DNA of 64,000 nt from Mycteria americana. Lineage: Eukaryota > Chordata > Aves > Ciconiiformes > Ciconiidae. The notes beneath the pieces are model-generated. The model was not told where the DNA came from, ran no database searches, and saw only the letters and a program-made list of their open reading frames with translations. The stretch spans positions 35,761,501-35,825,500 of the forward strand of contig NC_134370.1 of NCBI RefSeq assembly GCF_035582795.1, in the 5' to 3' direction. This document shows, one piece after another, positions 27,601-42,600 of this stretch (position 1 is its first letter; the number at the start of each line of letters is the position of its first letter). The translations under genes and the position numbers were made by a program.

Positions 27601-30600
27601 GTCACAGTGACTCTTTCATGAGCAGGGAATGACGTTGATTCATCAGTGAATTACCACTCCGTTGCTGGTTGGGTGGACTGTCCAGACAGATCTTTGGGAC
27701 GATCCATGGCTTTCATCTTCCCAGCTGGCTCTCTTTCTTTCATGGAGAGGGTGTAGGTTTAACTGCAGCCTTCCAAATGGCACAGCTCTCCTGCCAGTCA
27801 TAATATGGCCCAAGCACAACTTTGTTTCTAGGGTTGTGTGTGGCTCAGGAGCTGTCTGTTTTTGTTTGCTGGATTGGATTGTAAGAGCTTTATAACAGTG
27901 AAATTTTTGACCTAGCCACTGCTGCTACCACTAAAAAACAAAGAAACAGAAAGTACAGACATCTTGACTTGCTGTGTAGGTCATGATGCAGCAAATTGTT
28001 AAAAAATTATTTCTGGAAAATTTGTTCCAGAAATATTTGTTGTTCTTTACTTGTTCTTGTAATTACTCTAGTTTAATGGAATTGACAAAGATCTTTGAGT
28101 TTTTTCACTGTGTTACACCAAAGTGCTTGTAATAAGCATCTGAAACAGTTTAGAAGTCCGAACTATCAGTCTTCTCAAATCCTGGCTTCAAGATTCTGAT
28201 TTGAAAGGATGTGCTTCAGCCAAAGCCAACAAAGATGAACTTAACACTTGAGTGGTAGAAAAAAAAGCTCAACAAAACAAATCTGTAATCACTGTTTTAA
28301 CATAAAAAGCAAAACTCAATCAAAGCTTCTGTATCTTCATCTTTAAGAGTTAAGTGGATGATGGTCTTTTGGGCAGTGTTAAATATGACCTTCCGTTTTT
28401 CCTGGTTGGTGGGGTTTTTTTCTGATATGAAAACTATTGTAAGTCACTCGGGTTCATTTGTCCAGGATACTTTTGGTACCTAATGCATTAGTTGTACTAG
28501 AATATAATTTGACCTGTGTTTTTGAGGATCTTTGCCCAGGCCTCAGCAGGACTCCTGGCAGATCTCATGTGCCCTTCTTGCAGAGCATTTCTTACTGTTC
28601 CTAGCAGCCCAAGAGAAACTTCACTTCTAATGTTGTTCCTAATTGGATAAATAGATGTTGATTAAAGAATGAATAGCCTGGGTAAAATATAGTGGAAAAA
28701 AATTCAGTCTTGCATGGTGTCTTAAAAATAGCATTGCATCATGCTTAGGTTGATGGGGCAAAGGTGGATGTTAATTTTATTTTTATTCAGGTGTTGAGGC
28801 TGGTTCATGGAAAGGTCAGCATTCTAAATGTCACGTGACCTGTCAGAGATGACTTCAGCTGTTGTGTACGTTTGTCTTAGCTTATTCAAGCCTGAAATAC
28901 CTAAATCCTCTGAGAGACTGAAATGAAGAATGTCATCATATGACTGAGTTTCTTTTCAAATTGAAATGCAGAAAAGCATTTAATGTGAATGGGTCTCAAG
29001 TTGTGATAAAGGAAGTGGTTTTAAAGCATAATGTACAGCTATGAAATAGGCAGCAGTATATAGCATTAGGCTTTGAGTACTTATTTAAGTCTGTTTCAAA
29101 AAAAATATTCCTTTAAAAGTGAAGATTAAGTCTAAGCCATGTCCTCTGTAGGAAAGTATATCTGTTCCTCCTTTTGAAAGAGGGTACCATGAGTTCGACT
29201 TGAGCTAGTGTCGAACAGATGTGGTGTCTAATGCTTTGTGGGTATACCAGAAGAGTTAGTAGTCTGTATATTGCAAATGAAATGAGGCTACTGAATCTGG
29301 TTGCGGGTAATGCTTTTCTTCTCTTTGTTTTTTAAACTGTTTTGGTTTTTTTCTAGCATAGATAGTGTTGGGATTTAAAGAACATGTGGGCATTCAGTTA
29401 GTCTGAATAGCCAGTGGTGGTTTGCACTGACCTATTTTGGAAATATCAGTGGCCAAATGCAATGCATTTTAGAGAAGACAAATGCATGGAGCTACTTCTA
29501 TAATATTTATTCTGAAAGATGTAATCAGTTTAGACAACCAAATCTGAACAAATGTTCAAGATAAATGAGAGATTTAGGTAACTATTAGAAAACAGAACTA
29601 AAACTTATATTTTAAGAGCATTGTCTGATTTCAAAACAATGATGTATAGTGTAAATCTTAAAAGTATATAGATATAAACCCTTGAAGCATTAAGATGCTT
29701 ACATGTGAGCTCTTTTATTACAATAATTTTGTAGTTCTTGGCATATGAATAGAATTAAATTTCCATGAAAATGCCTTTTTTTTTTTTCCTGCCTTGCCCC
29801 GGTGTTAATATCATAATGCTAAGCACACATGTAGAACGTAACCGCAAAGTATAGCTGATTAATGTATATTGTGAAATGAAAGCAAGGGCTATCTGACTTA
29901 CTAATGTTGACTTTTGTATTTGTGGTATTAACATATGGATGAGTGTGGAAGAGAGTGAAATATCCTTTAGTGCTATAGTGGGAATTGCATTTCATACTTA
30001 CGATAATCTACTGACTCTTTGCAATGTTTTTTTCTTATCACTAAAGCTTTCTAGAGGCAGAACCAAATCTGTGAAGCCAGCCTAGGTGAGGCTGTGACCC
30101 TGGTGACCCAGCCATTTAATTTAGCTTGTTGCAGCTGCCACCAGTTCTACTTATGAACAGAAAACCCTTAGGACCTTCATATAATTTCACTTGAAACCCA
30201 GTTGATGCGGACTGAGATACTGTAGAATGTCTTGCTTTGACAGCTCTGAACTGTCTGTACAGTGTATAGTGTATTCTGTGAAAGGTGAAATCAAAATTCT
30301 TACTGAAGATGGTGTTTTAATTTTCAGGTTCGCTGGATGATGTATTGGATTGTGTTTGCTCTTTATACAGTTACTGAAACAATAACTGACCTAACAGTCT
30401 CTTGGTAAGAGCCTGCTTTTTATAAAATCTGTATGAAACTATATTTGTTTCTGATGTTCTTTGATTTGTAATGACTTAATTTTTATAAAGAAGTTGTGCT
30501 TGTTGATAGTATTTTTTTTTTTCAGGAAAAGATCTTGTCTTGTATGTCAAGAATAACATCTGTTTTCAAGCTTGCTGTACACTGTCACTTGAAGTAGGGA

Positions 30601-33600
30601 CTATAAAACTTCCACCTTTACTGTAGAAACTGAATAGGGGAATGGAACTCTTAAAAGGATGGACTGTAATTTCTCTGTGCAGGAATGTATAATGCAAAGC
30701 AAGTATACTAACTTTCCATTTCTTAAATGACAGTACAGTCAATTAAAAAATTAAATCCATAGTTCTATAACTTGTTTAATTTTTGTCAAATATAACTTAT
30801 TGTATGTGAAGAATCCTATATGCTAATATGTAATTGTGTTTTTTGAAGTGATCTCTTCATGATGATTAATTACTGTGCATTTTCTTACTACAGTTGTTGA
30901 TTTCATGTAACCTTTAACTTGTCTGTAGGTTTCCACTGTACTATGAACTGAAGATAGCTTTTGTTGTTTGGCTTCTTTCCCCATATACTAGAGGGGCAAG
31001 TTTAATCTACAGAAAATTTCTTCACCCACTTCTTTCTTCTAAAGAAAGGGTAAGAAGTAACTTATCATATTTTTAATGCCTAATATGGAAATACCACATG
31101 CTGAAATACTAAGTGTTGCTAGATACATGGTAAAAGCAGATCAGTGTGTTACTGGTTTGCCAGGCAGTATGAACTAGAAGAGGCAAGTCCATATGACTGT
31201 CCAAATATATGCTTCTGTTTAACTTGCATGAGCAGACAATGTGCTACTTTCTATTGACATGAGATAGCCTCGTGTCTCAGGTCTACTTGGTGCACTTTGG
31301 GGATCCCAGCTGAGTGGAAGTGATGCAGTTGGACTTTCTACTGGAAGAACATGTGCAGAAGCATGAATGCAGTTTTAGCAACAGCTCTTCATGTTACCAT
31401 TTTTTCTAGCCTAATGTAGTAATAAAACTTCTCAGGATGAATGACATCTGACTTTTCTGGTGTGGAAACTGAAAAGATAAGAGGAGATACTTTCTACTGA
31501 AGTTTAAGGGAAGACCAGTCTGCAACAGAAAATACCCAAACAGAACATAGCTAAGGGATATTTAGCTTTAGCCAAAGTATTACAGGGCCACAGATCTGCT
31601 TAGCTCTTTTTCAGTATTCTATTTGGGTGTGTGGAAAGAGTGATTAGCAAAGGTGTGAAGACTACCACTGAAAAATCTCACAGTACAGAAAATAGCATTC
31701 AGAAAGGTCAGTGCTGGGCTTGGCCTTTATTAGGCAAAACAGGTAGCTGACATGATTGCCACTGATATGAACACTAAGGTGATCTTGACCTTCTGAAGGT
31801 TGAACTATAAACTGTTTGCAACTTCATAAGCTAAAGGGATTTCCTCCCGTAGTTTCCTAGCTGTTGCGATCTACCTTGAAGCCTCTATCTCCAACTCCAG
31901 GCGTTTACCACAGCTGGGGATAAATGTCATGACTGTATTGTCCTTGGTACTTAACTATGTCAAAGCTCTGGCTTCAGAAGTTCTCTGTGAGCCGACTCTA
32001 CCTTTCTAAGGAGCTCTCTGATTTCATCTTAAGCATGTTATTTCTTGAACAGCTTTTGTCTGACAAGCTAAGCTTACTCTCTGTAAGGAACTTGCTATGT
32101 AACTGCAATGTTTCTGAGCTGAACAGAAGTTATCTATTTTATCTTCTTGTTTGACAAGACATAATCCTTTTTTAAATGAGAGAGAGTATAAGTGAATGAA
32201 ATATCAGTATACTAAGGCAGGAGTAATTTTCCCATTAAATATTTTCTTAAAGATTTCTTCTGTCTTCCTTTATTGATGGAAAAATAATACTGTGGGGTAA
32301 TGTGACTCTCTTATGCACAGCTCTCTAAAATTTAAATATGTTTTCCTTTTAGGAGATTGACGAGTATATTGTACAGGCCAAAGAAAGAGGCTATGAGACA
32401 ATGGTGAATTTTGGAAGGCAAGGGTTGAATTTCGCAGCAAGTGCTGCAGTGACAGCAGCTGTAAAGGTAACTTTCTGCTTGCATTAATTGCTTTTGTCCA
32501 TGGTATACTTATAGAACAGTGTAATTCTACTGAGGATTTGCCATTGTTAAATAAAAAGATTAATTCTGCAAACGTATGGAAAACCTGGAACACAATTTAA
32601 GGGTTGCAGCACTCTAGTTGTCCTTGTACTATGTTTGTTTGTTTAAGATGGCTTGTAGTTATTTCTTGGATGATGGGGATCAGTTTACTGTAATTCAAAA
32701 GATACCATGCAGGCTTTTGGTAAAGATGACCATTGTTTCTTTTCTGTCTCTGCTGTGCTTTCTTGTTGGTAAACAAACTATTTAAAGGATTTCTGGCTTT
32801 TCTGCTGTCTTTCTCCAATCAACTTGAGGTAACTCCACGTATGAAGTAAGGCATGAAAGATTACTACCACAGATAAAAGTTATCTTGACACAATTAACTT
32901 GTTTGCAACTTGTTGATGGAATTGTTAAATTAATACACTAAGCATAAGCTTGCATATAGCTGTTTAGCATACTCTTGCTTTGTCATGTATTTCCATTAAA
33001 TCATGAAGTAACCTGTAGTTGTTCCCAATTTATGTTCCTACAAAACTCATGACCTTCAGTTGAATTTCAGAAGGTTCTAGGTCTAGGAGAACAAAATACA
33101 AGCTTATAAGTAAGATTCTAAGCAACTTGTGGCCCACCAAAAGGACTACAAGTTCAGGCCATGTGTATCCTACCTAATAATTGTTTAAAGCAAAACACAA
33201 AAAAAGTGTGGAAAGATGTCTGTGTCCTAGTTAAATGATAGTTTTAAGGTGATCAGGATTAATATTTCTTCCTGGGAATAAATGAAACTGCTGTGTTCAT
33301 AGTAACAGGACTGGAAACCTGAACACTGTTAGTAGATAACAGAAAGCAATGTAGAGATCCCTGGCTGTCAAAGTTAAGTAGGTACAGCTAGCATTAAGTT
33401 AAATTTCTGTGCTTGTATGTGAACTTCTTGCTTTATAAATCAAAGACATTTCTAAAAACTGCATTTTCAAATGCTATCTCAAAAAGGTTTGGAAAAATAG
33501 TCATGCATCTCTTGTTTGTTCATTTTCTCTCTTTTTTTAAAGATATATGTGGGTGGTAGTGTAAAAAGTATAATTTTTATTGTAAAATGTGGACATAATG

Positions 33601-36600
33601 AGCCTGAAATACTGAGAATGTGATTCAGTTTGATCACTGATTCTTTTTTTGTTATTCAAATTCTTAGTATTGCCTTGAGGCATGAGATAAATTAAATAGA
33701 GTACACCTCTAAACGAATGAAAGTATCCAGAGTGAAAATAGGTTTTTAAAACAAAAACAAATCCCCACAACAAACAAAACCTCAAAGTACTCTACTGGGA
33801 AAAAGTTTAAGAACTACGCTAAATGCTAAAGTGCAAATTCTTTGCCAAACAGCAAATCATAATTTATTACAGTATGCACCTGTAATGGTACTTGGGCTCT
33901 GTGTGTTTTCCTTATGTCTGGCTGTCTGGCTAAGGTTGGATATTTCCTTGTTAATTGTTATGGTGTTACAGAAATATTGTAACACAAATATCTCCTCCCA
34001 CTTTCTTCTGAAATAAGGAATAACTTTTTCCTAAATGTCTGTGTTTAGATTTTGTTGCTATTCAGCTGTGACTGGCAAGATGCCTGCTCTATTTGTTAAA
34101 ACTTGTTAAACATGCTCATGAATATTTGTACAGAATTAGTTCAGTGCAGATGAGATGCTGGAGCAGAACAACCACCACAATATCGGAGACCTAAAATAGA
34201 CATGATTTTTAAACAGTATGAAAGAAGAGACTCTGAAAATCTTTGTTTTGGCATGTTAAACCTCTCTTCAGTTTGTCATTCCTAAAAGCTGAGCGTGACT
34301 GCTCCATACAAGCAAATGGAGACAATGTATGTGTTCTTGATTCTGTTCCCTGTTTTTCAAGAGTTGACTGCTGCCTCCAGCAGGTGAAAAGATTATCCCT
34401 TTAGCATGAACTGGTGGAGCATGCTATAGGATTTCAGGAATGGAATCCTGTTAGTGGGATCAGTTTTGATGGGAAGGAGACCCACTTTCATCACTTTTTT
34501 TTTTTTTTTGAAGGAGCAGGCATGCTTATTGACATATCGGATCTCAAATTAGGAGCAGAGAATGTGGGAGGTTAAACACAAGAGGAGGTCCAAAGAAAGC
34601 TTCTGTTCACTAAAGTGCCCAAGCAAAAGACGCTATGATGTCTACTTATGCTGACTTTAGGAAGGTGGTAAAATTGCTTGGAAACTCTCTGGAATATTTT
34701 CAAGGTCAAGTGTGGGAAAGAGTGGTTTTCTCCAAGGGCTGTCAAAGGAATATGGGATTAGTATTAAAAAGCTACTTGGCTAGTTTGTAGGGGAAGCTGG
34801 AGTAGCCAGCCAGGTCAGTCTACTGAAATTTGACAGAAATTTAAACCTGCTCCACTGTAGTTAAGTTAAAATGTAATTGGCAGGAGTCATGGCTTGTAGC
34901 TTACATTCCTATACTGATATTTTTAGCTATACTGATATTTTTAGCTGGTACTAGTTAGAAACTGTTCATGTAAAATTTAGTGTTTCAAAACTTGCTAAAT
35001 AGCATATATTAGAAAAATAAATTGTGTTACTGTCATGTTAAGTTAAGAAAACAAACCTGTGTAAAATCCTGATTTCAGGAGACTTGGAGATCAAATATGG
35101 TCTAGGCTGACTCTTACAGGTGACTAAATTTTCTTTGGAGTATAAAAGAATCAGCAACAAGATGCCTTTAATGATAGGGAAGTTGTTGGAGCTCTTTCAG
35201 CTCAATAGTGTATAGATTTGTAGAAATTATGTCCGCAACACTAAGTTCCACCGATTATATCTTGTATTTTGATGCATCTGCTTTCCAGATCTTCTGAGAC
35301 GTTAGTTACCTTTATGTTCCAATTTTTGCTAACACATAAATTCTGACTTCTCAAGCTACTAGAGAAAACTGGTTTCTATATCACTATGTGCAGGACGGCT
35401 GCTAATTAAGCTGTGAAATGCACTGTCCTTCTTTATGAGGTCAGAGAAGTATTGTTCATTTGTAAAGTATTACTTGGTAAAAAAAATAATAATACATTTT
35501 GAGGGCTGTGTTTCTGCATGTCTTCTAGTCGTCCTGAATCTGCTGCCTCTTTGTTGATTGAATATTATTCTAATAGCCTTGCTCAGACTTCCCCTTCTTC
35601 CCACTCAGAGCATGGCAGAGGAAGGAGGTATCTTGCAGCCAGCTGTGGCGTGCAGCCAGTATCACTATGAGGAGCTCAGCTCACCAGCAATATTGCTTTC
35701 ATCCCTCCTCCCTGCTGGGACTGCCTGGCATGCTGCAGAGGTCATTCACAGGACAGCAGTCCGTCTCCAGGTTGAGAGGGAACAGAAGTCATTCCCTGTC
35801 AGCCTGGATCGGATCAGGGAGAGAACAGCTGGGAATGCGGGTGCTGCACACTGCAACTCTGTGGCCACAAAGCTCAAAGCACCTCTGTGGACACACAGTC
35901 CCTTGAGAACTTGTCCAATGAAGGAAAGCAGCTTTCTTCAGTGATCCTGACCACTCAGGGGGTGCAAGTCTAATTTAAACAACAACAACAAAAAAAGAGT
36001 CCCTGAGGCAGATGTACTGTGTGGTGTCTGTTTACAGCAATGTCCCTGGGTTAAGTTTAAGGCTATAAAAATACATGCTCAATAACAAAATAGAGAAGGG
36101 CATTTCATATAGAGGGTCAGCTGATGAGATGGCATACTAATAGCTTACTAGAGTCTGAGTAGTCTCAAAAGGAGTTCCTTAAGTAGGCTACATGTATCAA
36201 AAACTAGATTTAGAAACCCATTAAGTTAGTGCTTCAGGTTGGTCACTGGTAATGAATGTGGTCTCTGAAAAGTGTTTAAATGTTTTAGGAAATACTATTG
36301 AATAAATAAGCAGACTCATTCTTCAAGACTTGCATTTTGTTTAAGACAACACAAACTTTACAATTCATCTCTCTTCAATGTTCATTTACACAGAAATTTG
36401 AGCACTGAACCTGTATTGTAATTGTAGATGCGTGTGTCTCAATCTTTTGTGGTGTGGTTTAGTTGGCAGCCTCTGAGCTGGATGCAGCCAACTGTATTTC
36501 TTCTTTACTGATAGGAACTGTTGAAATAATGGGACACCAGTGCAGGTGTGGCAACTGCTCTACCGTCTTGTGAGCATCATCTTGGGGCTGTGTGTATGGC

Positions 36601-39600
36601 TGGGGAGAGGTGACGGCTGCTGCCGTACCCGTGGCCTGAGTGTGGAAGCGGGAGACCTCCCTTCAGCTCCACCTGCAATTGGATTGCTCTGCCTTCTGTT
36701 TTGCAGGCAAACATCCTGCTTTCAAGCTGTGGCTATTAACTCTCTGAACTTTCAAACAAGATACCAAAGCTCTTAATGCATTAATATTTTAAATGTGAAT
36801 GTTACTCTCACATTTCCTGCAGTAAAGGGTATTTAGTATTTTTCAGCCAGACTTTCCTTCTGAGCTGATAGTAATGCAGATCCTCATGGAATGCTTTGTT
36901 TTGGCAGAAGGCAATTATCTGCTGCTTTTGGGCATGGTGGGGTGTGGAAGAATCTTCCTAAATCTTAAGTGCTGTATATGAGCACAGTGATGTGTGTGGT
37001 TTTTTTTGTTTTTTTTTAAATAAAAAAACCCACACAAAACACCTTGAAATTTGTTCTCCAGTCTATGCAGTAGTGTGAGGTAAAAATCAATCTTGATTTG
37101 TCTAGACTGGATCTTCCTAGGGGTGGGATGGACACTGCATTCAGGCAGGAGGAGACTGGGGGGACTGTAGGGAGTATCTGCATAGGATTAGTATAATGTG
37201 TGACCATGACTGTGCAGTACAGCAGTGGTTGTGCAGCCCCCGTTCCTACTGTGACTCTTGGGCATGTGTGCTGCATCTCTTATTTGTATACGTATCCTTT
37301 CAAACGTCTTAATATTTGCTGTGTGTAACTTGAGTGAAACTTTCCATCTTGGCAAGTACTTTTGGAATGAAGGGCCTATTGTATGAATCTGTTATGTCCT
37401 TGCTGAATGAGGCAGTACTCCACAGGAGCTCTAGCCTCATCAAGTGTGCAGTTTGGTTAAGGGCAGAATGTTGTTTTATGGCACATAGTTTGACACCCCC
37501 CCCCCCTTTTGAAAAATAAAATTCTGTATCCAAAAGCTGCACTGAAAAATAAGGCTGAATGTCCCCATCTTGAATTTAGTCCTCTATATCTACAGTGGAA
37601 TAGGAAATGCAAGCTTGTAATGTGAATTCTTCTTAGCATGTTAGTTATTATAATCTTAATTATGTTATCTTGTACAATTTCTATGTCTCTTTGTAGTACA
37701 TCACATGATGAATGAACTTGCTGTGCAACTGTTATGCAAGTGTGTCTTTCTATACTTTTGTTTCTGGCCAAATCCAGCTTCTGTCACTATTTTACAGTAG
37801 ATTCTGCCCATGCTTAGTGAGTGGAGTTGTGCTGAATTTATATGGATTCTGCTGAGAGCCAACTGGGTCCATTTTATGCGTTCATTAGTGTTCAGTGATT
37901 GAGACCTGATTCCAGTTGCATCTCTTCAAGCAGTGGATGCAGACTGATCAACGTTCTTATGTGTTACAGCAGATACTGTAAGCTGTTACTTGTCAAAAGA
38001 ACTAGTCCTGTCTCTCCAGTTCTCTTTTCTCTAGTGTCCTAGCAGCTGACTGTTAGTTCTCGGGCATGGCTGGTTCCTGATTTGGTTTACTGTGCAAATG
38101 TTTTTCAAAGCAAGAACTGGAGTAGTGGAAGGGCAGGATTCCTGCCTTAAGGCAGGACAGACCTGCCTTAAATAAGCCATTTTAGGGAATAAAATTAACT
38201 TCAGAGTTTCTACAATAGTTTATATACAGACTGTTCAGTGTCAGTAATGCATTTTAACTCAAAGGCAAGCTGTAGTTGGGTTCTTGAGAACTCAGTCATC
38301 CTACATGTATGTAGGAAGAACTAGAAAAGTGAAGGCTCCCTCTTCTCTCATAGGAAACCCTTTCTTCGCTATTGTTTAGTAGCAATGTATGAATGGTGGT
38401 GTAAGAATTAAAATAGGTAGTTCTTGCCTGTGTAGCACACAGTCTTAGCTTTATATGCTGTACTAATGACTAGTCATTAGAAAATGAGTATTAGGTTTCG
38501 GCTACTTCCCCCCGCCTTTGGTGGCCATGCAAGCTTAGGGAGTATCACTGTACTGTCTCTTCACTTTACATGGCTATTTTTAACATGGAATAATTTAGTG
38601 TGCTGGTCTACCATCTGCAAACAGTTGTTGCCGTGAGAGAGGGAACAAATGGCTGTGGCCAGTGGTGCAAGAACTGCCTTATGCTGGTGCTGTTGCAGAG
38701 AAAGGTGTGTGGAATTGTACGCGGATTTCTGCTACTGCTAGCTAACATAATGCTCAAAGGAGGAATTTTACTTAAGGTTCATTTGTAAGAATGAAACAAA
38801 ATCTTGAACCCGTGCTCGAAGTGGGATTCATGCACAGGCTTGTCAACCTTCCTCTGAAACGGTTATTTTTTGCCTCATGCCAGAGAGGGAAGAATTAAAT
38901 GTTATTTTAACATGACACTGAGTAATGTGCTTGTCCTTTTAGATGCTTATACAATAAATTAAGCTTAAATGCTTCAATAATAACATCATCTGGTGTAAGA
39001 TGAAAGAGCTGCTTGACGACCCTTCTTTCCAAAGGGGAACTTTCTGTATGTCCCATGTAGAAAAGATGTAAAGACAATCAGAGAAAGAATACTAATGTTC
39101 AAATGTGATCAACTATCCCTCTATGTAGAATGCTAGATGTAGATTTTATGTAGATTTTATGTAGATTATGTAGATTTTGGGTTGGTATTATGTCAGTAAA
39201 GCTACATTAGTATGAGAACCTGCTAGCCTGTAGTCCAGGCAGGACCTCTTTGGTTTGTGGTTTCAAGTTTCTGTCAACTAGAGCTTTTGTAGTGCTGCCA
39301 GCTTCTCGGTTATTTGAGTTCATGTTACAGAGTGTATTTTTAACACTTTTTTTCATTTCTTATGCATATTCAAATTTGTAGAGGGTAAAATATAAAATAG
39401 CGGAAATCTTTATTTATCTTCAACCACACTTTTTAAAACGGAAATGTTAAATCCACTGTCACGCTACCTAGCACTGCTAGAGAAATATCATGTTTGAAGT
39501 GAATTGAGCATTTCTGATGTTTTTCTTTTAAACGCTCCCTCACACCCAAAAAGCCTTTATTTGCTCAGATTAAAGGAGTGAAATAAGACATTATAATGAA

Positions 39601-42600
39601 ACTGCTAGCTTATCTGTAACTTTTTTGGTTAGGAGCAATATACAGTTAAGCTTGGGTAAAAGCAATACTTAAAGCAAACTTAAATGTACCGCATGCTTAT
39701 ATTCAATGAATTTTGTAGTGCAACAAGGAAGCATGGGCTTAAACATCTTAACCCAACTTGAACAGCGAAGGTAAACCTCTGCTTTGTTTTCAAAGATACC
39801 ATTGTTGTATTTCAGAGTCAAGGTGCGATAACTGAGAAACTGAGAAGTTTCAGTATGCATGATTTGACTACTATACAAGGAGATGAGCCGGTAGGACAGA
39901 GACCCTATCAGACATTACCAGAAGCAAAAAAGAAAACCAGAGCCTCTGCAAGTGAATCTTCAGGTAAAGTATCTATTTTTTCTAGCTAAAAGAACAATTC
40001 ACCAAGGACAAAAGTGGGAAAGCAGAAATACTTTTACCCCATTTAGAAATGGAAAAGGCCTCAAAGAATTCCAGTGCACTTGAACAGAGTTGACTTGAGC
40101 AAGATATATTATGACAGTTGAGAAATGCTCCCTGAATTATTTTCTTATTGCAGCCACTAACAGTGTATTCATACTGTACTCATTACTCCTATCTTTGCCA
40201 ATTAGCAATGAGAATTCCTTGCCAAAGTAAAGCTTAGTTGGAAGTAAAAAAAAATATGTGATTAAGTGGTGTTTCTGTGACAAATGTACGAAAAGTTAAA
40301 CACAAAAATTTATGGAAGAGATAATTAGTGGGGGGATGGATTAATTAATGGGGATAAAGAGATACAAGAAGAGAAAATTAATGGAAATTAATTCAGTAGA
40401 TCTGTAATGATAGTTCAAAATGTAAAATTGCTTGTGGTGATAGAAATAATGAAGGCATTAAGTTGTCATAATGGACTGATGCACATCAACACTCAAAAGA
40501 TGGTGTTCAGTGACCAATATATGTTTTTGCAGAGATATTTTGTTATTAGTCTTACTATTTTATTATATTACATATGATATTATTAATTATTATTATCATC
40601 ACTTTGCTCTTGAGCCTATGATGCTTGAAGGAGGGTTTCAGTGGAAGGCTGTCAATTGCACCTTTTTAAATGATTAGGCTACAATGTAAAGCAGTTGATA
40701 TTTCACACACAAGAAATATGTCTGGTCTGTTTATTTTCTTTTCACCAAAGCCTGTTATTTCTTCTCATCCCTCCATTTTGGGGAGGAGTGGTGCTTGTGG
40801 AGCACAAGGAATTCCAGGTATTGCATGGTAGCCCATGGTGTTTCTGAGGAATAAATGGCCACCTGAATGGCCCTAAGCTGAATTGCTAATTGAGCCCAGA
40901 AGGTATCCTGTGCAGGTCAGCGTAAAGATGGGGTACTGGCCAGAGAGAAAGCCCATGAATTCATCTAGTGTTGCATTAGGTATGATGTCACTGCAGCTGT
41001 TGTGCAGGGGCTATTCCTCAGTGAGAGAGCGTTAGTTATCTATCTGAAATAGCTTGAAGATACTCAAAATTCTGTTTAAAAGAAAATTACTCAAGTACAG
41101 TTTTATACTGTGTCAATAACCACTGATTGTGAGATTCAATCTCGCATGTCAAAATGCTTTCTTAGGGCTAGTTTAACTTAATTGTTTCTACTCCTGGACC
41201 CAAATCTAGTAGTACACCTCTTCTGTTTTCTTTGAAGTTTGGTCAGCATTAGAGATTTAAAAAAAGAACAAACCACAGATTAAGTTAGGAACACTATGTA
41301 GCAATATTTCGTTGCATTTAGCAGAATGTTATTTTTTTGTGATCTGAGGTGGGAGTTCCTGTGCAAATCAGTTGAAAAGACCTAGTTGTAGAAGGACGTA
41401 GATTGTGACTGAGCTGCCAGTATGCTTGCTGTGAAAAAGGCAAATGTGATTTTGATGCATCAGAAGAGGTGTTACAAATAGAGATAAGGAAGTATTGGTG
41501 TCACTGCAAACATCCCTAGTCAGAAACTATCTGAGTAAAAGATGCGATTCAAATCTTCCATATTGAAAAAAGATGAATTGAAACTGTATTGGAGGCAGAG
41601 ACATGTTACCTCTAGAATGGCAGAAGAAGCAAGGCTGCCTTAAGTAGCTGTGGAGTAGGTGAGCAGATTCTAATTTCAGGAAGAAAATGAAATGATGGAA
41701 GGAAAATAACCTAATTAAGCCTAAATAAAATATTGGCTTAGGATGAAATGTACATTGATCATGAATAAAGTTGGGTTTGGAGTCTAAAAGTTGTCTAAGT
41801 GTTACAGCTTGTAGGTTCTGGAATGGCTTTATAAAAGGGGAGCTTGGTGGGAGGGAAGAACCAGACTACATTCGGGAGCTTTATGGTAAGTGTGTGATGG
41901 GGATTCAGGGCTTTTGGACCCCAAGGATCTCTTCAGTACGTGTTTTAAAGCAGTTTTGCGCCCTCTAGTGAGAATCTTTGGTAATAATCTTGGTCCTATT
42001 GTAGGCTTTAAACAACCCTTAATAGTACTTTGATATTGTATCGATCTGAAAGGAACTTCGGTGTTACATATGAAGAGAGGTATGCAAGTATGAAGAAAGA
42101 TCCTATGAATCACAGAATCATAGAATGGTTTGGGTTGGAAGGGACCTTTAAAGATCATCTAGTCTAACCCCCCTCCCATGGTGATTGTAGCCAAAAACCT
42201 TAAGTACTTCTCAAGATGACCGCTGAGGTTTTTGCAGTTCAGTGTAAAGCAGAAGATGGTAGCTAGACTGATGGTTTAATTTTTGACGATTGAGGAACTG
42301 TTGCATTACATACCTATGGAATGAAGTGGCTTGTTACGTACAAATGGCAGAATTATAAGTAACAAGCTCCTGGCAGACTAGATGTCTCACTGTTTTGAAA
42401 CAGCTGGCAGACTGACCATATTGTTTAAAAGAATAAAGGATGTGTGTTGAAGATGAAACTTATGGCTTTCTTAGAAACTAAAAGTTACAGCTACTTATTA
42501 TTAAACATTTTTATAAAACTGTTTTTTAAAGGTTACAAAACTCCACTGGAAAAAAATCCTGGAGATGATAAAACAGATGAAGAGATGGAGGGAACACATT

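Larger units (their letters stand above)
32467..39815 (+). other. REEP3 intron 5
   Basis: About 7.3 kb, GT-AG, AT-rich. It contains an 18-bp tandem duplication (34910-34945), a T-run near 34494-34511, a C11 run at 37496-37506, a 16-bp palindrome (38141-38156) and an 11-bp tandem array (39137-39178). The longest open frame (35558-35944, + strand) has no recognisable similarity and is treated as chance. Confidence 0.6.

Noticed and set aside
35558-35944. 128-codon + strand frame in REEP3 intron 5
   Set aside because: No family similarity, no clear splice or promoter signals, and an expected chance length over tens of kilobases.
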